DNA of 64,000 nt from Pseudolactococcus laudensis (GTDB lineage: Bacteria; Bacillota; Bacilli; Lactobacillales; Streptococcaceae): assembly GCF_013449735.1 (NCBI RefSeq), contig NZ_JACBNY010000004.1, positions 1 through 64,000 on the forward strand, read 5' to 3'. The notes beneath the pieces were generated by a model that searched no databases, was not told the origin of the DNA, and saw only the letters and a list, made by a program, of their open reading frames with translations. Below, one piece after another: positions 27,480 through 37,981 of the stretch. Every line of letters begins with the position of its first letter. Position 1 is the stretch's first letter. The translations under genes were made by a program, and so were the position numbers.

Positions 27480-27668
27480 GCATTGTAGTTGTATTGTAAG
27501 AACTTTTGATTTTGTGCGAAATTCGAATTGTTTTGCCAAAACAATACTAAATTGGTAAGAAAATTGCTATTTTTATGCGAAATTCGCATTCTTTTGGCAA
27601 AACAATACTAATTTGGTAAAAACTATCGATTTTGCGCTAAATCCTAATGTCTTCCCTAACACAATACA
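27480..27668. repeat. 60-61 bp quasi-palindromic repeat (locus 4)
   Basis: Read on the minus strand, about three units with periods of 59-61 bp start ACCAAATTAG or ACCAATTTAG, each with the hairpin TTGTTTTG / CAAAACAA. It lies downstream of rpoC next to its terminator. The interval 27366-27757 holds no gene. Confidence 0.7.
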
Positions 27669-27715
27669 AAAAAGCAGACTAGGATAATCAAATGGATTGC
27701 CCTAATCTGCTTTTC
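27668..27715 (-). terminator. Terminator of rpoBC
   Basis: AGCAGATTAGG pairs with CCTAGTCTGCT and ends in a T run on the minus strand. AAGGCTAGGACAAAAAGTCC lies just before it (27751-27732). Confidence 0.8.
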
Positions 27716-27757
27716 TATATTGTTGACTGAGGACTTTTTGTCCTAGCCTTTGATTGA

Positions 27758-30700
27758 TTATTCAGTTACTTCTGCAACAACTTCTTGTGTTTCAGCAACT
27801 TTTGCTAATGGTTCAAGGTTACGGTAACGTGCCATACCAGTACCAGCTGGGATGATTTTACCGATGATAACATTTTCCTTAAGACCAAGCAATGGATCTT
27901 TCTTGCCACGGATTGCAGCATCAGTCAAGACACGTGTTGTTTCTTGGAAGGATGCAGCTGACAAGAATGAGTTCGTTTCAAGCGATGCTTTAGTGATACC
28001 CATAAGAACTGGACGAGATGTCGCAGGTACGCCACCATCAAATAGAATTTGTTGGTTGGCTTGCTCGAAATCAGCAATGTCCATGAGTGTACCAGGCAAG
28101 AGATCTGTATCGCCGGCATCCATGACGCGGACTTTACGGAGCATTTGACGGACCATTACCTCAACGTGCTTGTCGCCGATCTCAACCCCTTGGCTTCTAT
28201 ATACTTTTTGCACTTCTGCAAGTAAGTAAGTTTCAACTGAGAGTGTATCGCGAACTTGAAGTAAGTGTTTTGGTTGAATAGAACCTTCTGTCAGAGGCGT
28301 TCCACGGTGAATGAAATCACCAACTTCAACGTGCATACGTGCTGTAAATGGTACTTCGTATGTCCGTGTATCTGTTTCACCTTTGACTGTTACTTCTTTC
28401 TTACGAGTCGCTGGTTCTTCAGTGATTTCAATGACTTCACCCGTTACTTCAGTGATGACCGCTTCCCCTTTAGGGTTACGAGCTTCAAAGATTTCTTGGA
28501 TACGAGGGAGACCTTGTGTGATATCTTCAGATGACGCTACACCACCCGTGTGGAAGGTACGCATGGTCAACTGTGTACCAGGTTCACCGATTGATTGGGC
28601 AGCGATTGTTCCGACTGCTTCACCAACTTCAACTGCATCACCAGTTGCCAAGTTGACACCATAACAATGTTTACATACACCATGACGTGTTTTACATGTA
28701 AAGACTGAACGGATTGTTACTTCTTTGATGCCAGCTGCAACGATTTGCGCTGCAATGGCTTCTGTAACCAACTCATCTTCACCGATGATTTGTTCACCTG
28801 TTTCTGGATGAACAACTGTTTTACGTGTGTAACGACCATTGAGACGTTCAGATAATGGTTCAACCATTTCTTTACCTGTCGCAATATCGCTAATCACAAG
28901 ACCACGGTCAGAACCACAGTCATCTTCACGAATGATCACATCTTGGGCAACGTCAACGAGACGACGTGTCAAGTAACCTGAATCGGCTGTTTTAAGGGCC
29001 GTATCGGTCATCCCTTTACGGGCACCATGAGTAGAGAAGAACATTTCCAAAACGGACAGGCCTTCACGGAAGTTTGAGATGATTGGGAGCTCCATGATTT
29101 TACCATTCGGCGCTGCCATCAACCCACGCATACCCGCGAGCTGTGAGAAGTTGGAAATATTACCACGGGCACCGGAGTCCATCATCATAACGATTGGATT
29201 CGACATGTCTTGGGCTTCAATCAGGCGACGCTCAAGTTCTTCTTTAGCACCACGCCATACGTCTGTTACCATTGTATAACGTTCATCATCAGTCATCGCA
29301 CCACGACGGAATTTTTTCGTGATTTGTGCTACTTTATCATGTGCTTCTTCAATGATGAGATGTTTATCTGCAACAACCGGGATATCAGCGATACCCACTG
29401 TCAAACCAGCCTTAGTAGAATGGTGGTAACCGAGGTCTTTGAGGCGGTCAAGCATTTCTGATGTCAAAGTCGTACGGAAACGTTTGAAGACTTCTGCGAT
29501 GATATTACCCAAATGTTTTTTCTTGAATGGTGGGACCAAATCAAGGTTTTGGATGAATTCAGTAACATTTTCACCAGGCGCCATGAAGAAACGGTCATCC
29601 GTTTGTGATGTTAAGTTTTCTTGTGTTGGTTCATTCAGATAAGGGAACTCTTCTGGCATAATCGCATTGAAAAGGATTTTACCAACAGTCGTAGCCATGA
29701 TCTTATCTTTTTGGTTTTCAGTCCAAGGTTTGTTCAATGATTTCGTTGCAATCCCAACACGTGTGTGCAAGTGAACGAAACCATTACGCCAAGCAACTTC
29801 TGCCTCATCAGCGTTAGCAAAGACCATGCCTTCACCTTCACGACCAGCTTCTTCCATGGTAATGTAGTAGTTACCCAAAACCATATCCTGTGACGGTGTA
29901 ACAACTGGTTTACCATCTTTCGGGTTAAGAATATGCTCAGCAGCTAGCATCAAGATACGCGCTTCTGCTTGGGCTTCTTCTGAAAGTGGCAAGTGAATCG
30001 CCATTTGGTCACCATCGAAATCGGCATTGTAGGCCTCACACACAAGTGGGTGAAGACGAATCGCACGACCATCGATAAGGACTGGTTCAAACGCTTGAAT
30101 ACCGAGACGGTGGAGCGTAGGTGCGCGGTTAAGTAGAACTGGATGTTCTTTAATCACATCTTCAAGCACATCCCAAACATCTGGGTCTTGACGTTCAACT
30201 TTACGTTTCGCGGCACGGATATTAGGTGCCATGTCACGTTTAACAACTTCACTCATAACAAATGGTTTGAAGAGCTCAATCGCCATTTCGCGCGGCACAC
30301 CACATTGGTACATTTTAAGTGTTGGACCAACGACGATAACCGAACGACCAGAGTAGTCAACACGTTTACCGAGCAAGTTTTGACGGAAACGCCCTTGTTT
30401 CCCTTTCAGCATATGGCTGAGAGATTTAAGTGGACGGTTACCTGGACCAGTAATCGGACGACCACGACGACCATTATCTACAAGCGCGTCCACGGCTTCT
30501 TGCAACATCCGTTTTTCGTTTTGAACGATGATATTTGGTGCATTCAATTCCATCAAACGTTTCAAACGGTTATTCCGGTTGATCACACGACGGTACAAAT
30601 CGTTCAAATCAGAGGTTGCAAAACGACCACCGTCGAGTTGAACCATCGGACGTAAATCAGGTGGAATGACTGGTAAAACATTGAGTACCATCCACTCTAA

Positions 30701-31369
30701 TTTATTGTTTGATTTGTTGAAGGCATCCAAGACATCCAAACGACGGATAGCTTTGACACGTTTTTGACCTGTTGCAGTTTGTAACTCTTCTTTAAGTGCT
30801 GAGATTTCAACATCTAAATTCACATTTTTAAGTAAATCTTGAATGGCTTCAGCACCCATCTTAGCAACAAATGACCCAAAACCATTTTTGAGCATTTGTT
30901 CGCGATATTCGCGCTCAGTCAATAATTGTTTTTTCTCAAGTGCTGTTTCTTTAGGGTCAATCACCACATAACTTGCAAAATAGATGATTTCTTCAAGTGA
31001 GCGAGGACTCATGTCCAAGGCTAATCCCATACGTGATGGAATCCCTTTGAAGTACCAAATGTGTGATGTTGGTGCTGCTAATTCAATATGGCCCATGCGC
31101 TCACGGCGAACTTTCGCACGTGTGACTTGGACACCACAAATTTCACAGACCTGGTTTTTATAGAAAACGCCTTTTAGCTTACCACAGCTACATTCCCAGT
31201 CTTTTGATGGACCGAAAATACGTTCATCAAAGAGCCCTTCGCGTTCTGGTTTTTGTGTACGATAGTTAATTGTTTCAGGTTTTTTGACTTCACCAAAAGA
31301 CCAAAAACGGATTTTTTGAGGAGACGCAATCCCAATTTGCATACTCTCAAATTTATTTACATCGACCAT
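27758..31369 (-). CDS. rpoC: DNA-directed RNA polymerase subunit beta'
   Basis: The 1203-residue protein has the N-terminal zinc finger ([20 protein letters not shown]), the catalytic [15 protein letters not shown] with the three Asp that bind Mg, the trigger loop region ([20 protein letters not shown]), and the second zinc site ([13 protein letters not shown]). It is of normal size for the family in lactic acid bacteria. It follows rpoB with a 167-bp gap. Confidence 0.98.
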   Translation of the reverse strand: MVDVNKFESMQIGIASPQKIRFWSFGEVKKPETINYRTQKPEREGLFDERIFGPSKDWECSCGKLKGVFYKNQVCEICGVQVTRAKVRRERMGHIELAAPTSHIWYFKGIPSRMGLALDMSPRSLEEIIYFASYVVIDPKETALEKKQLLTEREYREQMLKNGFGSFVAKMGAEAIQDLLKNVNLDVEISALKEELQTATGQKRVKAIRRLDVLDAFNKSNNKLEWMVLNVLPVIPPDLRPMVQLDGGRFATSDLNDLYRRVINRNNRLKRLMELNAPNIIVQNEKRMLQEAVDALVDNGRRGRPITGPGNRPLKSLSHMLKGKQGRFRQNLLGKRVDYSGRSVIVVGPTLKMYQCGVPREMAIELFKPFVMSEVVKRDMAPNIRAAKRKVERQDPDVWDVLEDVIKEHPVLLNRAPTLHRLGIQAFEPVLIDGRAIRLHPLVCEAYNADFDGDQMAIHLPLSEEAQAEARILMLAAEHILNPKDGKPVVTPSQDMVLGNYYITMEEAGREGEGMVFANADEAEVAWRNGFVHLHTRVGIATKSLNKPWTENQKDKIMATTVGKILFNAIMPEEFPYLNEPTQENLTSQTDDRFFMAPGENVTEFIQNLDLVPPFKKKHLGNIIAEVFKRFRTTLTSEMLDRLKDLGYHHSTKAGLTVGIADIPVVADKHLIIEEAHDKVAQITKKFRRGAMTDDERYTMVTDVWRGAKEELERRLIEAQDMSNPIVMMMDSGARGNISNFSQLAGMRGLMAAPNGKIMELPIISNFREGLSVLEMFFSTHGARKGMTDTALKTADSGYLTRRLVDVAQDVIIREDDCGSDRGLVISDIATGKEMVEPLSERLNGRYTRKTVVHPETGEQIIGEDELVTEAIAAQIVAAGIKEVTIRSVFTCKTRHGVCKHCYGVNLATGDAVEVGEAVGTIAAQSIGEPGTQLTMRTFHTGGVASSEDITQGLPRIQEIFEARNPKGEAVITEVTGEVIEITEEPATRKKEVTVKGETDTRTYEVPFTARMHVEVGDFIHRGTPLTEGSIQPKHLLQVRDTLSVETYLLAEVQKVYRSQGVEIGDKHVEVMVRQMLRKVRVMDAGDTDLLPGTLMDIADFEQANQQILFDGGVPATSRPVLMGITKASLETNSFLSAASFQETTRVLTDAAIRGKKDPLLGLKENVIIGKIIPAGTGMARYRNLEPLAKVAETQEVVAEVTE

Positions 31370-31536
31370 TTTTTCTCCTGTAAATTGAAATTATCTTTAA
31401 TTGCGACGAATCGCGATAATCTTGTTAAAGATAATCTCAGCAAGATTTTAGTCATCATTTGATTAAACAATAACTAAAATCTTTTGTTTTCGATTTTCTG
31501 TTCTGACACCGAGTTGAAAAGTGTTTGCACGAATGC

Positions 31537-34500
31537 TTATTGGCCAGCTTCTTCAATTGCTACTTCTTCAGCTTCAACAGCTGCAGCAACTTCTGCTTCC
31601 TTGGCTTCTAACATTTCAACTGTTACTTCTACTTTGTCATTGTTATGTGGATCATTATCTTCATCCAATTCACGAAGTTCAAGGACATTATCATCGACGT
31701 CCAAGACTTTCATATCTAAACCAAGTGATTGTAATTCTTTTACCAAAACTCGGAATGACTCAGGTAGACCTGGTGCAGGAATTTTTTCACCTTTGACAAT
31801 CGCTTCATAGGCTTTAGTACGACCAACGACATCATCAGATTTATAAGTCAAAATTTCTTGTAGAATATTAGCAGCACCATAGGCTTCCAGTGCCCAAACT
31901 TCCATCTCCCCAAAACGTTGTCCACCAAACTGCGCTTTACCGCCGAGTGGTTGTTGGGTAACGAGTGAGTAAGGTCCGACTGAACGGGCATGAAGTTTAT
32001 CATCAACCATGTGGTGAAGTTTGATCATGTACATGACACCAACTGATACACGGTTATCGAAGGCTTCACCTGTTCGACCATCATAGAGAACAGTCTTAGC
32101 ATCATCTGCCATGCCTGCTTCTTTAACAGTGTTCCAGATGTCTTCATCACGTGCCCCATCAAAGACAGGTGTTGCAATGTGGATACCAAGTGTACGAGCA
32201 GCCATACCAAGATGGAGCTCCATAACTTGTCCAATATTCATCCGTGATGGTACACCGAGTGGGTTCAACATGATATCAACCGGTGTGCCATCTGGCAAGT
32301 AAGGCATGTCTTCTACTGGCAAGATGCGGGATACAACCCCTTTATTACCATGACGACCGGCCATTTTATCCCCAACATGAATTTTACGTTTTTGAACGAT
32401 AAAGACACGAACAAGTGTATTCACACCAGTTTGAAGTTCATCACCATTTTCACGACGGAAAATCTTCACATCATGAACGATACCATCGGCACCATGTGGC
32501 ACACGAAGTGATGTATCGCGAACTTCACGCGCTTTTTCACCAAAGATAGCACGGAGTAAACGTTCTTCTGGTGTTGGATCTGTTTCACCCTTAGGTGTGA
32601 CTTTACCAACGAGAATATCGCCTTCTTTAACTTCAGCACCAATACGAATGATACCGAACTCATCCAAATGACGCATGGCTTCTTCACCAACGTTTGGAAT
32701 TTCGCGTGTAATTTCTTCTGGTCCAAGCTTTGTATCGCGTGTTTCAGATTCATATTCTTCGATCGCAATTGATGTATAAACGTCGTCTTTAACGAGACGT
32801 TCACTCATGATAACGGCATCCTCGAAGTTATACCCTTCCCAAGTCATGTAGGCAACAAGTGGGTTTTGACCGAGGGCCATTTCCCCACCTTCCATAGAAG
32901 GTCCGTTACCGATGATTTCATCTTTTTCAACTTTGTCACCAACTTGAACAAGTGGGCGTTGGTTGTAAGATGTTCCTGAGTTTGAACGACGGTATTTTGT
33001 AACCGTATATTTGTCTAATTCACCAGTTGTACGACGGATGCGGATTTCACCACCGTCAACAAATTCAACTGTTCCTTCATGTTTAGCAAGGATGGCAGCA
33101 CCTGAATCATGCGCTGCTTGATGCTCCATACCTGTTCCGACAAATGGTGCATGCGGATCAATCAATGGTACTGCTTGACGTTGCATGTTGGCTCCCATGA
33201 GGGCACGGTTGGAGTCATCGTTTTCCAAGAAAGGAATACAAGCTGTTGCGACTGCGACTACCTGTTTAGGTGATACATCCATGAAGTCAGCTTTATCCGC
33301 TTCAACTTCAATATTGTTACCACGTGTACGGGCCATAACTGTTTCACCAGAGAATTTATTATCTTCTGTTAATGGTGAGTTAGCTTGGGCAACGATGTAG
33401 TTATCTTCTTCATCAGCTGTCAAATAATGAATTTCGCTGGTTACAACACCATTCGCACGGTCAATACGACGGTAAGGTGACATGATGAAACCATATTCAT
33501 TGATTTTACCAAATGATGACAAGTTATTGATCAACCCGATATTTGGTCCCTCAGGTGTTTCAATCGGACACATACGGCCATAGTGGGTATAATGTACGTC
33601 ACGTACTTCATAGCCGGCACGGTCACGTGTCAAACCACCAGGTCCGAGGGCTGACAAACGGCGTTTGTGAGATAACTCAGACAGTGGATTATGTTGGTCC
33701 ATGAACTGTGACAACTGTGAACTACCAAAGAACTCTTTAATAGCTGCCGTTACAGGACGGATGTTGATCAAAGATTGTGGCGTCATGTTTTCATCATCAG
33801 CTGAACTCATACGTTCACGAATGACACGTTCCATACGGCTCAAACCGATACGAACTTGGTTTTGGAGCAATTCGCCAACTGAGCGAATACGACGGTTACC
33901 CAAGTGGTCAATATCATCCACACGACCAATACCTTCGTTAAGCGCTAACCAGTAGTTAACATTTGCGATAATATCAGCAGGTGTTAAGTGACGGACTTCT
34001 GGTGCGATTTGACCATTTGAAATCACGTTGATCACTTTTTCTGGATCTTTTGGTGAGTAAACTTTAACAACTTGAATATCGATTGGCTCTGTGATGACAG
34101 CATCATCTGACGGATAAAGTGTAACAGTGTTCAAACCATTATCAAGTTCAGTCTCGATGCTATCCAACACGTCACGTGTCAATTCTGTGTCTTTGTCTAC
34201 TAAGATTTCGCCAGTTTCACCACTAACTAATGGCTCTGCAAGCGTGAGTCCCAAAAGACGGTTTTTAAGAGCTAATTTTTTGTTAACTTTGTAACGACCA
34301 ACTGGTGCAAAGTCGTAACGGCGTGGATCAAAGAAACGAGCTGTTAACAGGCTACGTGAGCTGTCAGCTGTTTTAGGTTCACCAGGACGAAGGCGGTCGT
34401 AGATGTCTTTAAGGGCTTCTTCTGTCCGTGTGTCGCCAGCGTATTTATGGATGTCTTTTTCGATTGTTGCGCGAGTCAATTCGCTATCGCCAAGGATTTC

Positions 34501-35124
34501 AAAGATACCTTCATCTGAGCCAAAACCGAGGGCACGCATGATTGTCGTAAATGGTAATTTACGCGTGCGGTCGATGCGGACGTAACCGATACCTTTGGCA
34601 TCAGTGTCTAACTCAAACCAAGCGCCACGGTTAGGGATAGTTGTATGACCATATGATTCCAGACCATTTTTGTCAACTTTTGGATGGAAATAAGTACCAG
34701 GTGAGCGAACCAACTGAGAAACGATGATACGTTCAGCACCATTGATGATGAAAGTACCCATTTCTGTCATAAGTGGGAAATCGCCGAAGAACACTTCTTG
34801 TGTTTTCAACTCGCCAGATTCTTTGTCAACCAAACGGAAAGTCACAAATAATGGTGCTGAGTAGTTGGCGTCATGTGCACGCGCTTCCTCAATTGTGTAT
34901 TTAGGTTCTTTCATTTCATAACCGACAAATTCCAGGTCTTTTGTGCCTGCGAAGTTATCGATTGGTAACATTTCTTTGAATACATCAGCCAACGACTGGT
35001 CTAAGAAACGTTGATAAGAGTCGGTTTGAATTTCGATCAAATTCGGCAAATCAAGTACTTCTTTGATTCGCGAAAAACTGCGTCTAGTACGGTGTTTACC
35101 GTATGCTACGTCATGTCCTGCCAA
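31537..35124 (-). CDS. rpoB: DNA-directed RNA polymerase subunit beta
   Basis: The start codon is TTG at 35124, with GAGGAG upstream. The 1195-residue protein has the rifampicin region ([20 protein letters not shown]) with the usual sensitive residues, and the late [12 protein letters not shown] and [20 protein letters not shown]-type motifs. It forms the catalytic core with RpoC. A leader of about 400 bases carries a terminator-like hairpin. Confidence 0.98.
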   Translation of the reverse strand: MAGHDVAYGKHRTRRSFSRIKEVLDLPNLIEIQTDSYQRFLDQSLADVFKEMLPIDNFAGTKDLEFVGYEMKEPKYTIEEARAHDANYSAPLFVTFRLVDKESGELKTQEVFFGDFPLMTEMGTFIINGAERIIVSQLVRSPGTYFHPKVDKNGLESYGHTTIPNRGAWFELDTDAKGIGYVRIDRTRKLPFTTIMRALGFGSDEGIFEILGDSELTRATIEKDIHKYAGDTRTEEALKDIYDRLRPGEPKTADSSRSLLTARFFDPRRYDFAPVGRYKVNKKLALKNRLLGLTLAEPLVSGETGEILVDKDTELTRDVLDSIETELDNGLNTVTLYPSDDAVITEPIDIQVVKVYSPKDPEKVINVISNGQIAPEVRHLTPADIIANVNYWLALNEGIGRVDDIDHLGNRRIRSVGELLQNQVRIGLSRMERVIRERMSSADDENMTPQSLINIRPVTAAIKEFFGSSQLSQFMDQHNPLSELSHKRRLSALGPGGLTRDRAGYEVRDVHYTHYGRMCPIETPEGPNIGLINNLSSFGKINEYGFIMSPYRRIDRANGVVTSEIHYLTADEEDNYIVAQANSPLTEDNKFSGETVMARTRGNNIEVEADKADFMDVSPKQVVAVATACIPFLENDDSNRALMGANMQRQAVPLIDPHAPFVGTGMEHQAAHDSGAAILAKHEGTVEFVDGGEIRIRRTTGELDKYTVTKYRRSNSGTSYNQRPLVQVGDKVEKDEIIGNGPSMEGGEMALGQNPLVAYMTWEGYNFEDAVIMSERLVKDDVYTSIAIEEYESETRDTKLGPEEITREIPNVGEEAMRHLDEFGIIRIGAEVKEGDILVGKVTPKGETDPTPEERLLRAIFGEKAREVRDTSLRVPHGADGIVHDVKIFRRENGDELQTGVNTLVRVFIVQKRKIHVGDKMAGRHGNKGVVSRILPVEDMPYLPDGTPVDIMLNPLGVPSRMNIGQVMELHLGMAARTLGIHIATPVFDGARDEDIWNTVKEAGMADDAKTVLYDGRTGEAFDNRVSVGVMYMIKLHHMVDDKLHARSVGPYSLVTQQPLGGKAQFGGQRFGEMEVWALEAYGAANILQEILTYKSDDVVGRTKAYEAIVKGEKIPAPGLPESFRVLVKELQSLGLDMKVLDVDDNVLELRELDEDNDPHNNDKVEVTVEMLEAKEAEVAAAVEAEEVAIEEAGQ

Positions 35125-35445
35125 GATCTTCTCCTCTAAAAAGATGTTGAGTTAGCTGCCTTGAAAGCTTGGAAATTTCTGAAATTAATGTAGACGAATT
35201 AACACTCGTCCGAATTAACTCGGAAATTTTCTAAACCCAAGGTGCCTAAACTCACTTCTAATACTTCCGGTTGTTTCTATAAGTTATTAAGAGACAACCT
35301 TTAAAGTGGATTGTGTGCAATGTGGTCAATTTACCGTGATAAAGTGACCATTTCTAGTTTGTCAACGAACTTTTCTGAAAAAGTTAAGAATTTTCAGAAA
35401 GATTTTTTTTGCGTTACATTTTGCAGTTTTCACTGCTCAAGACGT

Positions 35446-35481
35446 CAAAAAAAGCAACGAAAATAAAACTTCTCGCTGCTC
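35446..35481 (-). terminator. Possible attenuator in the rpoB leader
   Basis: On the minus strand AGCAGCGAGAA pairs imperfectly with TTCGTTGCT, followed by a run of seven T, in the leader about 330 bases before the rpoB start. The shape is that of an intrinsic terminator. Confidence 0.5.
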
Positions 35482-35535
35482 ACAAAGCACTAGGGACAAT
35501 ATTTCCTAGCATTTTGCCGACAAACTCTTTAAAAC

Positions 35536-35564
35536 ATTATAGCATATTTTAAGCTTGTTTTCAA
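35536..35564 (-). promoter_or_regulatory. Extended -10 promoter of rpoBC
   Basis: TTGAAA (35564-35559), 17-bp spacer ending in TGC, TATAAT (35541-35536). Confidence 0.8.
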
Positions 35565-35743
35565 GAGATAATACCTTATATTAGCTATGTTCCTTCTCTC
35601 ATTTCAAGCGCACTAAAAAACAAGAATTGCCTGAGAATTGTAAACTTTTTCTAAATCTTTAGGTTCTTTTAAGTTAAAGCCTATACACTTAGGCTTGTCA
35701 TCACAGAAACACTCTCGGAGTGTCAAATTGAAAGGTGGAATGA

Positions 35744-37216
35744 ATGAATTTTTTCAAAAGAGCGTGGCTGTATTTAACAGCAAAAGTGGGGAAAACAGCT
35801 ATCTTAATGCTCGTTTTTACTGCCATTAAGGTATTTGTTTTAGCTGGTTTAACCATTCGGCAAGCCGCTATTAAAGCGACAGAGAATGCTAAAAAAGAAG
35901 TTGGGGCATCTGTTACCTTATCAGTCGACCGCGATAAGATGATGCGTAAAGCAATGAGCGTCGCAAATAATGATGGCTCACCTGTTCGTATCGAAGAAAC
36001 ACCTGTGCCACTTGAACAGGCAGAAAAAGTGTCAAAAATGTCTGATGTCAAAGACTATTCTTTTTCTACGTCTGCTAATGCTGCTGCCAGTACTAATATT
36101 AAACCAATTACTGGAAATTCCGATACATCAAGCCAACAGGGATTTGGGGGCGGTAGAGCTGGTGAGGAAGTCGACACCTCAAAAAGCACTGTTGCTATGA
36201 ATCCCGATTTCCATATTACTGGTGTCAATAATTTACTTACACTACCTACATTTGAGGATGGGACAGCTAAAATCATTTCTGGGCGTGCAATCACTGAAAA
36301 GGATAAAAACACCAATAATGTTGTCATCGAAAGTCAATTGGCAACTGCTAATAAGCTAACTGTCGGTAGTACCTTTACTTTAAAAGATGAAGATAGTAAA
36401 GACCGTGAAGTTAAAGTTGTCGGTATTTACAAAACGACAAAAGTTGCGGATGCAGCAACACAAAGAATGACTTCATTAAATCCTGCCAACACGATTTATG
36501 CACATTATGTTTTGACCAATAGTTTTAAAGAAGGGGCAACAGATACTAGTCAACAAACAATTGATAGCGCGGTTTATTATCTGAAAGACCCAGCGAAAAT
36601 GACCAAATTCGTGGCAACGGCTAGTCAAAAACTGGATACTGATACCATGACTTTGACTGCTAATGACCAAGCCTATCAACAAATGCTGACACCATTGAAC
36701 AATGTCGCGAGTTTTGCAACTAATATCGTCATTCTAGTTGCGGTTGCTGGTGTGATTATTCTTAGTCTAATTGTTATTCTAAGCATTCGAGAACGTCGCT
36801 TTGAAATTGGTGTCTTAATGAGTCTGGGTGAAAATAAAGCCAAAATTATTGGGCAATTTTTTATTGAACTATTTGTCATTATGCTTGTTAGTGTGAGTCT
36901 TGCCAGCTTAACCGGAAATGTCATCGGTAATGCTATTGGTAATCAGCTTTTGACACAACAAAATACAACACAACAAGAGCAGAAACAAAACGCGTCTACT
37001 TCTCAAGGTGGGGGAGGATTCATGGGCGACCTTAGTGGACCATTCACACCAAGTAAGCAAGAGGCAAAACAAATTGAGCGGATGAATGTTAAAATGACAC
37101 CAAAAACAATTTATCTACTCGGTGCTTTAGCTTTGGGAATTGTTTTAATTGCGATATTTGTCGCCTCTATCGGTATTTTAAGGTTGGAACCAAAGGCTAT
37201 ACTGACTACTAATTAA
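35744..37216 (+). CDS. ABC transporter permease, FtsX/MacB type (Vex-like)
   Basis: The 490-residue protein has one N-terminal membrane helix (about 18-38), a large extracellular part, and three C-terminal helices (about 327-350, 370-397, 452-478) in the FtsX-domain arrangement. A Gly/Asn-rich stretch (about 415-430) interrupts the last part. Such permeases pair with an ATPase to export peptides or lipids or to act by mechanotransmission. The closest general resemblance is to streptococcal Vex permeases; substrate unknown. Its ATPase gene follows 37 bp later. Confidence 0.8.
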   Translation: MNFFKRAWLYLTAKVGKTAILMLVFTAIKVFVLAGLTIRQAAIKATENAKKEVGASVTLSVDRDKMMRKAMSVANNDGSPVRIEETPVPLEQAEKVSKMSDVKDYSFSTSANAAASTNIKPITGNSDTSSQQGFGGGRAGEEVDTSKSTVAMNPDFHITGVNNLLTLPTFEDGTAKIISGRAITEKDKNTNNVVIESQLATANKLTVGSTFTLKDEDSKDREVKVVGIYKTTKVADAATQRMTSLNPANTIYAHYVLTNSFKEGATDTSQQTIDSAVYYLKDPAKMTKFVATASQKLDTDTMTLTANDQAYQQMLTPLNNVASFATNIVILVAVAGVIILSLIVILSIRERRFEIGVLMSLGENKAKIIGQFFIELFVIMLVSVSLASLTGNVIGNAIGNQLLTQQNTTQQEQKQNASTSQGGGGFMGDLSGPFTPSKQEAKQIERMNVKMTPKTIYLLGALALGIVLIAIFVASIGILRLEPKAILTTN

Positions 37217-37253
37217 ACAGACGAAAGATAAACCAACCATCGGAGGAAGACAC

Positions 37254-37913
37254 ATGTTAGAAACAAAAAATTTAGGGTTTTGGTATCAAGACCCTGCAAA
37301 TGCCTTATTTATGGATGTTAACTTACAATTTGAACCAGGTAATATGTATGCCATTCTCGGAAAAAGTGGCAGTGGCAAGACAACCTTTCTGTCACTCATT
37401 TCTGCCCTTGAATCGCCAAAAGAAGGTGCCATTCTCTACAACTCAGAGAACTTGGATAAAATCGGACTAACGCGCTTTAGAAGACAGCATCTTGCCAATG
37501 TTTTTCAAGCTTACAATCTTTTGACTTATATGACTGCCTATCAAAATGTAAGTAGTGCGCTTGAAATCAGTGGTGTCAAAAAAGAAAATAAACGTGATTT
37601 CATTACTGAAAGTCTCAAGTCAGTTGCCATCACCGAAGATTTGCACCATAAAAAAGTCGCACAGTTATCTGGTGGACAACAGCAACGAGTCGCAATCGTC
37701 CGTGCTATGATTACAGGTGCTGATATCATCGTTGCGGATGAACCAACAGGCAATTTAGATGAAGAAACAGGACGCGAGATGATTGCCTTATTTGAAAAAA
37801 TTGCACATGAGCAAAATAAAATCGTCATTTTAGTCACCCACGATAGCGATATTGCCAAACGCAGTGATGTGACTTATGAATTAAAGGATAAAGTCTTTCA
37901 TGTTCGCAGTTAA
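37254..37913 (+). CDS. ABC transporter ATP-binding protein (MacB/LolD type)
   Basis: The 219-residue ATPase has Walker A GKSGSGKTT, signature LSGGQQQR, Walker B IIVADEPTGNLDE and H-loop VTHDSDI. It belongs to the family that works with FtsX-type permeases and pairs with the gene upstream. A CGGAGG box lies just before the ATG. Confidence 0.9.
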   Translation: MLETKNLGFWYQDPANALFMDVNLQFEPGNMYAILGKSGSGKTTFLSLISALESPKEGAILYNSENLDKIGLTRFRRQHLANVFQAYNLLTYMTAYQNVSSALEISGVKKENKRDFITESLKSVAITEDLHHKKVAQLSGGQQQRVAIVRAMITGADIIVADEPTGNLDEETGREMIALFEKIAHEQNKIVILVTHDSDIAKRSDVTYELKDKVFHVRS

Positions 37914-37942
37914 TCACTAACAAATAGTTGCTCCCAACCATC

Positions 37943-37980
37943 AAAAAAAGCAAGATAAACGTGATTATCTTGCTTTTTTG
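37943..37980. terminator. Bidirectional terminator between the ABC exporter and pckA
   Basis: AAAAAGCAAGATAA pairs with TTATCTTGCTTTTTT. Confidence 0.85.
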
Positions 37981-37981
37981 C

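Larger units (their letters stand above)
35125..35743. other. Intergenic region between rpoB and the ABC exporter
   Basis: It holds the rpoB promoter and long leader on the minus strand. On the plus strand, before the permease gene, there is a short hairpin (AAGCCTA / TAGGCTT at about 35677-35696). No other gene is supported. Confidence 0.6.

Noticed and set aside
30143-30655. 170-codon plus-strand frame opposite rpoC
   Set aside because: It is rich in Thr, Phe, His and Trp as expected for an antisense shadow, and rpoC is certain.
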